A DNA stretch of 11,692 nucleotides from Sneathiella sp. (lineage in GTDB: Bacteria; Pseudomonadota; Alphaproteobacteria; Sneathiellales; Sneathiellaceae), in contig NVRR01000072.1 in NCBI GenBank assembly GCA_002732675.1, positions 1 through 11,692 on the forward strand, read 5' to 3'. Positions 1-6,679 of the stretch are shown in pieces (within the stretch, counting starts at the first letter, position 1; each line of letters opens with the position of its first letter). The position numbers and the translations under genes are program-made. Under the pieces are notes generated by a model that did not search any database, had not been told where the DNA came from, and saw only the letters and a list, made by a program, of their open reading frames with translations.

Positions 1-3000
1 TGCTGATCACCGTCAATATGTGCCGCGAGCGTAAGTATGGTGGAAAACCGGAACATATCCGTGATGGCAACTTCTTTATCAAAAAGCTCTTTGAGCCGTC
101 TTTGCACCTGCACAACCAGAAGTGAATGCCCCCCGAGATCAAAGAAATTATCCGTAATCCCAACCTCGTCCATGCCGAGGGCCTCGCACCATATTCTAGA
201 AATAGCGGCCTCAGTATCACTGCTCGCCTTGGCATTTGTCCCCTTCGCTTGCGCACGCGGTTGTGGCAGCGCCTTACGGTCAATTTTCCCGTTAGGCGTT
301 TCTGGCATAGCGTCAAGGACGACCACCTGCGACGGCGTCATGAATTCCGGCAAGATCTCCCCCAGTTGAGCGCGTACTTCCTTCGGGTCAATCACGTAAC
401 CCGGCGCCACCGTGGCAAAAGCAACAAGCCGCTTGTCACTTGAGCCGCTTTCAAACACGGTAACCGCCGCATCCTTCACTTGCTCTAATGAACCGAGTGC
501 CGCTTCGATCTCGCCAAGCTCAATACGATGACCGCGGATTTTAACCTGGTTATCCAAACGCCCGTGAAATTCCAGCTGGCCATCGGGCATATGTCGCACC
601 AAATCGCCGGTAAGGTAAAACACGCCATCGTCTGTCTTCAAAAACCGTTCAGCCGTTAGTTCCGGCCGATTCCAATATCCATCGGCAACTCCATCGCCAC
701 CGATCCAGAGTTCTCCCGCCACACCGGAGGGTATTTCCTGGCCATGAATGTTGCGCACGGAATATATGGTATTGGCGATGGCCTCTCCGAGCGGAATACT
801 ATCGCCAATTTCGTCAAGCCGCGCGACTGAGGACCAGACGGCGGTCTCCGTCGTGCCATACATATTCAGCAATGTTCCATTAAGATGCCGACGCAGGTTG
901 CGGGCGAGATCCAGCGGGAAGCCTTCGCCGCCGACCATCATCGTCTGTAAATGGGCCAGCGCCGTCCGCCCCGCTTCTTCCGCCACAAGAAATGACGCCA
1001 TGGACGGAGTGCATTGAAAATGTGTAATATCCTGCTCGACTATCTGCTCGGCGACGGATGCCTGTCGGGCCACACCGCCTTCGGCGATCAAATTGTCCTT
1101 GAGCTGGTTTATATATTTAAGATGCTCCAGCGCCAAATCCGTATCGACGCCGAAATCAATCAAGCAGCCAATCTCGTCGACACCCATCTGGGCAATTTTA
1201 CGGACGATCTCCTGGCAACTTTCCGGTGTCCCGAATAATCCGCTTGTCTGGTAATATCTCTCAAAGGCATGGGTCAGAAGGGCATCGGTTTCTTCTTCTG
1301 TCAGCTCTTCCTTTTCAAAGACTTCCTGGGGCGTCAGGCCCGTGCTTTCCGCCTTTTGTTTAAAGGTCGGCGAACTCCAGGAGGCGCGGCGCAGCAAATC
1401 GACAGAGCTTTTCAAGTATTCCTTCATAGGCTCACGTACGGTTTCACGCACATGATCTTCATCTTCACCCACGAATGTATGAAGCATAAGCGAGACCTTA
1501 CCCATGCCCGGATGACCGGCTTCGCGCCAGGCAACGCGATACGCGCGGATTTTCTCGGCGACATCCTCAAATTTCTGACCCAAAAGATGTGTCAATACAT
1601 AACAGCCCTTTTGGGCCGCCGCCGCAAATGTCTCGGGGTTGCCCGCCGCCGTTATCCATATCGGAATATCACCATTCACCGGACGCGGCAGCGTGGTGAC
1701 CTCCACATCCTCACCCTTATGGTTGGGAAAGGTGACGCTCTCACCGCGCCACAGCGCGCGCATCATATCGATGCCATCCAGCATCACTTCCTTGCGGTTT
1801 TCAAAATTCTGCGGCTGCAGGATAAAATCATTGGGCTGCCATCCACTGGCGACGGCGATGCCGACACGGCCGTTCGAAATGTTATCGACCAGCGCCCAAT
1901 CTTCTGCAGCGCGCACCGGATGATGCAGTGGCAAGACGAAAGAACCCGCCCGGACATCAACATTTTTTGTCACTGCCGCGACCGCAGCAGAGCTGATGGT
2001 TGGATTTGGATAAAGCCCGCCAAAAGCATGGAAATGCCGCTCCGGTGTCCAGATCGCCTCAAATCCGTTCTCATCGGCAAATTTCGCGCCTTGCAGAAGA
2101 AGACGATAGGCTTCCGGGCCCGTGCCGGAAACCTCAGAGGCAAAATAGAACAGGCTGAAGCCCGGCACGGTTCCGCTCGACGCGCCATCCGTCTGCAAGA
2201 CAATCGTATAGCCGCGCGCCAAGGTCCAGAAAATCTCGAGAACCGATATATCAAAGGAAACTGAGGTTATCGCCAGCAGCCGAACTTTTCCGTCTACCGG
2301 AACGGTTAGGTCCATGCCGGTAAAGAAATTTACCAGATTCTGATGGGTCACCATGACGCCTTTGGGGATACCTGTGGAGCCAGAGGTGTACATCAGATAG
2401 GCAAGGTCGCCGGCGCCACCTGACGGCGGGACAAAACCGTCGGCGCTCGCATCGGGATAAATAGTTTTGGTCGGATCGATGCGGAATTTAAATTCTGTCT
2501 CCGGGCTTGCGACAATTAACGGAGCCGCGCTGTCTTCAATCATAAAGCTGACCCGATCCGCAGGATATGACGGATCAAGAGGTAAATAGGCGGCGCCGGT
2601 TTTCAGGATTGCCAGCATTGACACGACAAGATCTGTCGACCGTTCGAGGCATAACCCGATTACCTTGCCAGGTCCGGCGCCCCGTTTCATGAGAGCTGCG
2701 GCCAGATTATCCGTCCGCCGATCCAGCTCCGCATAGCTGAGAATGTCTCCCTCAGCTTCCAACGCCGTCTCGTCCGGGGTTTTACCGATTTGCACGGCGA
2801 TGGCCTCCTGCACGCGGAGGTCCCTTGGATACTCAATGCCCATTAGCGACATTTCGCTATTGCCCGAAACCGGTTTTGCAAGCGGTAGCTCTTTTAGTTT
2901 TGTCGAACCACGGCTTACGAAAGCCTCCAGAAACAAACCAAGATCGGCGCCCATAGCGTTCAAAATGTCTTTTGCATAAAGCCCGTTGCGCGCCAAAAGA

Positions 3001-4418
3001 CGAACGCCGCCTGACCCAAGGGCAAGAACAACATGCCGGTTCGCGAGAATTTCCTCATCACGCCCTTCATCAGGCGATACCGCATATGATAGGGTCGAGA
3101 GCGCCGTCTGCCGCTGCTGAGCATCGGAAAGACGGACAATAAGATCAAGACTGCGCGGTCCCGCTGCAGCCCCATCGGCCTTCTCCGCCTTAAACATCGC
3201 CGTGACGGCATCAGCGGAGGCTTCAAAATCAAGGTCCAGGGTGACCAGCTGATCCCGAGCGAGAACGGGATGGCGATTTTCTGCATCGACGTCACAAGCG
3301 CAAGACACCCGCTCCGCACCGTTTAACAGGCCAATCCATGCCAGAAAACCGGCTGTCGCCTGATCCGCATCCAATCTGCTTTCCATTGGAACAGCAACAT
3401 GAACAGCACCGGAAACTGTATCCCGATTACTCGGATAGGGAGACTGAATAGGCCGTGCAGCCAGGAATTTATCCTGCCAATAGCGTTCAGCATCCGCCGT
3501 CTTTTTCGCAAGATTGTCAGAAATAGATGTCAGTTGCGGAACGTAATCACCGCGGCTAAAGCCGAGGCCCGCTGGCCGTATAAAGTCTCCACCAGTATCT
3601 TTGAAGTTAGATAGGGTGACATCATGGTCTTCAGCAGAAATCGTCAATATGTTGGCGTCGATATCAATTATTTCACCGGCCCCCCCAGAGGCAGGCCCAT
3701 CGGACAAACCGATAGATCCGACGAGGAATATTCGGTCTCCGGTCCATAGTTTCGCGCATCCAATCGGGTTCGCATAGTCCCCGAAGTCCAAACCGCGAAC
3801 CAGGCGCGAAAGCGCTATTGCAGGCTGACAAAAATCCAGTACCCCAAAATTTTCCGGCCGTTTGGACGGCGCATAAAAGTGACGCTCACCGGACTGGTCC
3901 TGTGGCTCAAGTGTCTGGTCGAACAGTTGTTGGCAAAGCTCCCGAAAGGACGCAAGCCCCGCTTCATAGCATTTCGCATTGAGGGTCATGGAGGTTTCAT
4001 CATCTGCGATGGAAACCTCCTGACTTTTCAGAAGACGTCCGGCGTCCATGGTATCTGTAAGCTCATGCCAGGTTACGGCATGTGCCGCCGCGCCTTGCAT
4101 TATCGCCCAGGAAGTTACATTTACGCCGCTATAGGCGGGCATCGGGCCGTCAAAAAAATTGATCGCCATACGCGTAGCCGGCACCGGAAGATCATGCGGG
4201 AAGATGGTCAGATTGACGATACTGAACAGATATTCGAACGAGAGATCAATGAGCCCGGTATCTTGGGGTGATGTGAAGACAGGAATGTCCTCCGCCTCGG
4301 CCCAGTCACAAACACGCGGTTCATGGCTTAAAATACCAACAATTTCGCCGCCTTTGCTGCGAAACTCTTCGGCGCATTGCACAAGGAGTGTCCCCTCACC
4401 AATAAATAGTCCGTTCAT
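1..4418 (-). CDS. NRPS module: formyltransferase-like, degenerate C, A interrupted by luciferase-like monooxygenase, PCP; 3' end outside window
   Basis: I checked the frame triplet by triplet: it is open from the ATG at 4418 to the window edge (1472 codons, C-terminus missing). Residues 1-200 are formyltransferase-like and about 200-295 match a formyltransferase C-terminal subdomain. Residues 305-525 resemble a condensation-domain remnant with no HHxxxDG. The adenylation domain starts near 525: A3 YTSGSTG at 677-683, A4 FDIS at 722-725, then an inserted oxygenase (about 753-1110), A5 NMYGTTE at 1185-1191 and A10 PNGKIDRKAL with Lys1378. A carrier protein follows (LGGHSL, Ser1432 for phosphopantetheine). 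Pocket residues D723 I724 L727 Q1135 M G M V W K1378 predict glycine. The start is chosen because the protein then begins with the family-typical MNGLFIGEGTLLVQCAEEF and an in-frame TAA lies upstream. The Shine-Dalgarno is weak. The gene probably has its own promoter, given the 272-nt gap. Known biochemistry of related enzymes suggests a cytoplasmic assembly line; the product is unknown. Confidence 0.93.
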   Translation of the reverse strand, partial: MNGLFIGEGTLLVQCAEEFRSKGGEIVGILSHEPRVCDWAEAEDIPVFTSPQDTGLIDLSFEYLFSIVNLTIFPHDLPVPATRMAINFFDGPMPAYSGVNVTSWAIMQGAAAHAVTWHELTDTMDAGRLLKSQEVSIADDETSMTLNAKCYEAGLASFRELCQQLFDQTLEPQDQSGERHFYAPSKRPENFGVLDFCQPAIALSRLVRGLDFGDYANPIGCAKLWTGDRIFLVGSIGLSDGPASGGAGEIIDIDANILTISAEDHDVTLSNFKDTGGDFIRPAGLGFSRGDYVPQLTSISDNLAKKTADAERYWQDKFLAARPIQSPYPSNRDTVSGAVHVAVPMESRLDADQATAGFLAWIGLLNGAERVSCACDVDAENRHPVLARDQLVTLDLDFEASADAVTAMFKAEKADGAAAGPRSLDLIVRLSDAQQRQTALSTLSYAVSPDEGRDEEILANRHVVLALGSGGVRLLARNGLYAKDILNAMGADLGLFLEAFVSRGSTKLKELPLAKPVSGNSEMSLMGIEYPRDLRVQEAIAVQIGKTPDETALEAEGDILSYAELDRRTDNLAAALMKRGAGPGKVIGLCLERSTDLVVSMLAILKTGAAYLPLDPSYPADRVSFMIEDSAAPLIVASPETEFKFRIDPTKTIYPDASADGFVPPSGGAGDLAYLMYTSGSTGIPKGVMVTHQNLVNFFTGMDLTVPVDGKVRLLAITSVSFDISVLEIFWTLARGYTIVLQTDGASSGTVPGFSLFYFASEVSGTGPEAYRLLLQGAKFADENGFEAIWTPERHFHAFGGLYPNPTISSAAVAAVTKNVDVRAGSFVLPLHHPVRAAEDWALVDNISNGRVGIAVASGWQPNDFILQPQNFENRKEVMLDGIDMMRALWRGESVTFPNHKGEDVEVTTLPRPVNGDIPIWITAAGNPETFAAAAQKGCYVLTHLLGQKFEDVAEKIRAYRVAWREAGHPGMGKVSLMLHTFVGEDEDHVRETVREPMKEYLKSSVDLLRRASWSSPTFKQKAESTGLTPQEVFEKEELTEEETDALLTHAFERYYQTSGLFGTPESCQEIVRKIAQMGVDEIGCLIDFGVDTDLALEHLKYINQLKDNLIAEGGVARQASVAEQIVEQDITHFQCTPSMASFLVAEEAGRTALAHLQTMMVGGEGFPLDLARNLRRHLNGTLLNMYGTTETAVWSSVARLDEIGDSIPLGEAIANTIYSVRNIHGQEIPSGVAGELWIGGDGVADGYWNRPELTAERFLKTDDGVFYLTGDLVRHMPDGQLEFHGRLDNQVKIRGHRIELGEIEAALGSLEQVKDAAVTVFESGSSDKRLVAFATVAPGYVIDPKEVRAQLGEILPEFMTPSQVVVLDAMPETPNGKIDRKALPQPRAQAKGTNAKASSDTEAAISRIWCEALGMDEVGITDNFFDLGGHSLLVVQVQRRLKELFDKEVAITDMFRFSTILTLAAHIDGDQ
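1092..2162 (-). other. FMN-dependent luciferase-like monooxygenase domain inserted in the adenylation domain (MupA/Atu3629 type)
   Basis: About 357 residues (753-1109) interrupt the adenylation domain between core motifs A4 and A5. They show the features of the natural-product luciferase-like monooxygenase family: an opening FSLFYFASE strand, the active-site segment WTPERHFHAFGG with His795 and His797, the RAGSFVLPLHHPVRAAE stretch, NGRVGIAVASGW at 850-860 and a C-terminal helix ending near 1109. Members use reduced flavin and O2 and hydroxylate carrier-bound substrates; MupA of the mupirocin pathway is a named relative. The insert falls between pocket residues 239 and 278 (GrsA numbering), so the substrate code is split on both sides of it. 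No flavin reductase gene lies in the window. Confidence 0.88.
3810..4418 (-). other. Formyltransferase-like domain lacking the catalytic His (within NRPS)
   Basis: Residues 1 to about 200 of the synthetase follow the formyl-THF transferase fold order. There is an N-terminal FIGEG strand-loop, then the N-x-H region as N87-F88-F89-D90-G91, then TWHELTDTMDAG with Asp125. In this family (Met-tRNA formyltransferase, GAR transformylase, the LgrA formylation domain) the catalytic set is Asn, His and Asp. Asn87 and Asp125 are present with the expected 36-residue His-to-Asp spacing, but the His position is Phe89. The codons are AAT TTT TTT GAC and the frame remains open, so this is a substitution and not an indel. 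The domain may be inactive or structural, or it may use another residue. Confidence 0.8.
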
Positions 4419-4465
4419 TGCTTCATAGATTCCCAAATAGTTCTGCTTGTCAGTACGGATGCCGC

Positions 4466-4482
4466 CTATAATTTAACTATAG
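4466..4482. promoter_or_regulatory. 17-nt near-perfect inverted repeat upstream of the NRPS, possible operator or -10 region
   Basis: CTATAATTTAACTATAG is symmetric about its central base with one mismatched pair. It lies 48-64 nt before the NRPS start codon in the 272-nt gap 4419-4690. An AT-rich TATA-like core inside such a gap fits a promoter with an overlapping binding site, but no convincing -35 box stands out. The rest of the gap holds a perfect 10-nt palindrome at 4651-4660 (ATGATATCAT) and a GACCGACCGAC tract near 4567-4577. I see no Rho-independent terminator after the aldo/keto reductase. Function is inferred from position only. Confidence 0.35.
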
Positions 4483-4690
4483 CCACCAGCTCTTTATTAT
4501 CCCTTAACAGGCCAGAGGAACTTAACGAATATGGTCGAAGACCTGGGAACTGAATAAATCGGATTGTCGGTCGGTCAATTTTGGAACGCTAAAGACAAAT
4601 ATATCATGAAATGACCCCTGAAACGCGAGAGGGAATCTCATAGCATTCTGATGATATCATAGATTGACGCCAGATAAGAAGAGAGCCGGA

Positions 4691-5647
4691 TCAATTCCCG
4701 GAAACAGAATCCACATTCCCAAAAATCTCTGTCAGTCTGTCAATATGTGTGGAAGACAGCTGAGCCCCGCAAATCGACGCGATATTCTCCGTTAAATGGG
4801 GAATACGGCCTGTTCCGGTCAGCGTGACATGCGCACCGGGTTCGTGACGGCAATAACGGTACGCCGCGTCAATCACTGAGCGCGCATCCCCTGAATTTAC
4901 TAGAAAATCAAGCGGATCCTCCAGATCCAACAATGAGGCATCTACGACACCCTCAGCGACCAGTTGCCTTACGACAGCACGCAGCTCATCTTTATTGCCA
5001 AGGGCGCGACGGACAGCGAACATAATCAGGGTTCCGATATTTTTATCACGCGTTGCCGCAAGCACACGCTGCCTCGCTGACTGGTTGATCATGTTAAATC
5101 CGGCCATGATCACGTCCCAATAGTCGTCTTTCAGCGCTTGCATCATCATGGCATGCTGTGGATCAACAATGAACCGTTCCGTCAGTCCTAAAAATCTGAT
5201 CTTGCCTTCGGCCCGCAACTCCTGAAGAACCGGCACATGGTCCTGAACGCACTGCGCATATTGATTTGGCGCAACACCATGCAGATGCAGAATATCGATA
5301 GCCTCGGTGCCAAGCCGCTTGAGGGAAGCTTCCACGCCTCGCTTAAAGTCCGACGGCGCGACAAGCGTGTCCCCGAGAGAGTTGTCGCCGCTTGGCACAA
5401 CAGGAATTTTTGTGGAAAGAACGACCTGATCGCGTTTGCCCCGGATCGCCTTGCCGACAATCTCTTCGGTTCCGTAAGCAGCTGCCGTATCGATAAAGTT
5501 GACACCCATATCTATCGCGGCGGAGACAACGGCAACGGACTGGGCCTCTGTATTGCCGTAGGATTGACCGAGGCGGCTATGACCGCCGCATCCAAGGCCG
5601 GCAACACTAACTTTCAGGTTCGTTCGTCCAAGAGTGACATAATCCAT
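4691..5647 (-). CDS. Aldo/keto reductase family oxidoreductase
   Basis: This 318-residue protein has the usual length for the aldo/keto reductase family: (beta/alpha)8 barrels that reduce aldehydes or ketones with NADPH, or run the reverse reaction, in the cytoplasm. The N-terminal MDYVTLGRTNLKVS and GLGCGG are typical. The catalytic tetrad is visible as Asp53 and Tyr58 (FIDTAAAYG), Lys80 (STK) and His123 (DILHLHG). The C-terminal LTGTGRIPHLTENI matches the region that holds the cofactor phosphate. The sequence resembles the aldose-dehydrogenase-like branch more than the aldose-reductase branch, but the substrate cannot be assigned. It starts 18 nt after the glutathione transferase stop, so it is almost certainly cotranscribed, with AAAGG about 10 nt before the ATG. 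It is the last gene before the NRPS gap and could supply a carbonyl reduction to either pathway. Confidence 0.92.
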   Translation of the reverse strand: MDYVTLGRTNLKVSVAGLGCGGHSRLGQSYGNTEAQSVAVVSAAIDMGVNFIDTAAAYGTEEIVGKAIRGKRDQVVLSTKIPVVPSGDNSLGDTLVAPSDFKRGVEASLKRLGTEAIDILHLHGVAPNQYAQCVQDHVPVLQELRAEGKIRFLGLTERFIVDPQHAMMMQALKDDYWDVIMAGFNMINQSARQRVLAATRDKNIGTLIMFAVRRALGNKDELRAVVRQLVAEGVVDASLLDLEDPLDFLVNSGDARSVIDAAYRYCRHEPGAHVTLTGTGRIPHLTENIASICGAQLSSTHIDRLTEIFGNVDSVSGN

Positions 5648-5665
5648 GCGCTGCTGCCTTTAAAT

Positions 5666-6301
5666 TTAATCCGCTGTTGGTATATCCTGCGTGAATTTTG
5701 GAACATGATAGCCTTTCTGCACGGCCGGACGGGCGGCAACCCGGCTATACCAGGCCTTAACATTAGGATAGTCGTTCAGATCGATGGTCTGCCATTCAAA
5801 CCGTGAAATCCAGGGCCAGATAGCAATATCAGCCAGGCTGTAGGTGCCCACAATGTAGTCCTTCCCTGCCAACTGCGCGTTAAGAACCCCGTAAAGACGT
5901 TTGGCTTCGGCGAGGTACCGGTCCTCCGCATACGGCGCTTTACCGGGATTAAATTTGGTGAAATGGTGCACTTGCCCACACATGGGGCCAAGCCCCGCCA
6001 TCTGCCACATCAGCCATTCCATCATTTCCCAATAGGTATTTTCATCTGTCGGGATCAGATTGCCTCCGGCTTTTTTGGCCAAATAGAGCATGATGGCACC
6101 AGATTCCATCATCCGAACACCGGTTTCATGGTCAAAAATCGCCGGAATTTTGCCATTCGGCGCAATGCTGAGGAAATCCTCAGCCTGCTGCTCCCCTTGT
6201 GTGATGTTGATGGATTTGACCGCATAATCGAGGCCAAGCTCTTCCAGAAGAATGGAGATTTTCCGGCCGTTAGGCGTTGTCCAGGTATAGAGATCAATCA
6301 T
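5666..6301 (-). CDS. Glutathione S-transferase, Nu class (YfcG/Ure2p-like)
   Basis: This 211-residue protein has a thioredoxin-fold N-terminal domain followed by an all-helical domain, and aligns by eye along its length with E. coli YfcG. The active-site segment is YTWTTPNGRK with Thr9 and Asn11, the residues YfcG uses around glutathione instead of the Tyr, Ser or Cys of other classes. NGKIPAI carries the cis-proline, and MESGAIMLYLA gives the Glu-Ser pair that binds the glutathione gamma-glutamyl group. The helical domain contains WQMAGLGPMCGQVHHF and the late SLADIAIWPW motif. Known members act as glutathione-disulfide reductases and bind two glutathiones; classic transferase activity is weak. 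A role in thiol-dependent detoxification or as a side-activity in the pathway is an inference. It has a GGGAG Shine-Dalgarno and lies 28 nt after the NIPSNAP gene. Confidence 0.93.
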   Translation of the reverse strand: MIDLYTWTTPNGRKISILLEELGLDYAVKSINITQGEQQAEDFLSIAPNGKIPAIFDHETGVRMMESGAIMLYLAKKAGGNLIPTDENTYWEMMEWLMWQMAGLGPMCGQVHHFTKFNPGKAPYAEDRYLAEAKRLYGVLNAQLAGKDYIVGTYSLADIAIWPWISRFEWQTIDLNDYPNVKAWYSRVAARPAVQKGYHVPKFTQDIPTAD

Positions 6302-6329
6302 AAATTCGGCTCCCAGCTATTATCAGATT

Positions 6330-6650
6330 TTATTTGAGGGCTTGAGGGCTGAACGAGGCCGGAATAAGAATTTTGTTCTCCTGATGTTGCAACAATGGCC
6401 GTATCAGAACCACATATTCCTGCCATTCCGGCGCCTGCATCAATTCAGCGCGGCGACGGGTTCTTTCTTCAAAGCTTTCGTAGCCCCATAGATGCACGAT
6501 CTGGTTCAACGGCCCGATTTCTGTGAAATAATAACCCAGCATGTTCCCAAGAATACGGGTCTGCACTGCAAGGCCCTTTTCTTCATACAGCGCCAAATAT
6601 TCTTTGGTTTTCCCACCCATTAGCGTATAAATTCGCTCGTCTACGATCAT
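6330..6650 (-). CDS. NIPSNAP family small protein
   Basis: This 106-residue protein covers one NIPSNAP domain, a dimeric alpha/beta-barrel (ferredoxin-like) fold. Recognisable family features are the N-terminal MIVDERIYTL, the central TEIGPLNQIVHLWGYESFEERTRR with the Leu-Asn-Gln and His-Leu-Trp core, and the C-terminal PLLQHQENKILIPASFSP. There is no signal peptide or membrane segment. The biochemical role of bacterial NIPSNAP proteins is largely unknown; they often sit in catabolic operons as single-domain genes, and this one fits that pattern. It starts 29 nt after the ThDP enzyme, with AAAGGA about 10 nt before the ATG, so cotranscription is likely. A ligand-binding or small monooxygenase-like role is possible but not shown by any catalytic motif. 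Confidence 0.9.
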   Translation of the reverse strand: MIVDERIYTLMGGKTKEYLALYEEKGLAVQTRILGNMLGYYFTEIGPLNQIVHLWGYESFEERTRRRAELMQAPEWQEYVVLIRPLLQHQENKILIPASFSPQALK

Positions 6651-6679
6651 GTCAGCATTCCTTTAGTTGTCATTATTGC

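Noticed and set aside
1269..2264. Plus-strand open frame of 331 codons opposite the NRPS
   Set aside because: It lies wholly antisense to the luciferase-like and adenylation coding sequence, which has unmistakable motifs; its own translation is rich in Arg, His and Gln with no recognisable domain.
3990..4020. 9-nt perfect inverted repeat (GGAGGTTTC / GAAACCTCC) with 13-nt spacer inside the NRPS
   Set aside because: About one such repeat is expected by chance in a window of this size, and it lies in coding sequence whose residues (ADDETS region) are family-typical.
3879..4271. Plus-strand open frame of 130 codons opposite the formyltransferase domain
   Set aside because: Antisense to the well-supported NRPS N-terminus; no family features.
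1..4418. Possibility that the NRPS is broken by frameshifts, since no single long minus-strand frame ends inside the window
   Set aside because: Reading every triplet on the minus strand from 4418 to 3 shows no stop; the frame is simply open at the window edge.
4651..4660. Perfect palindrome ATGATATCAT in the AKR-NRPS gap
   Set aside because: Ten-base palindromes are expected by chance in over 11 kb of sequence and nothing around it suggests an operator; noted only with the gap description.
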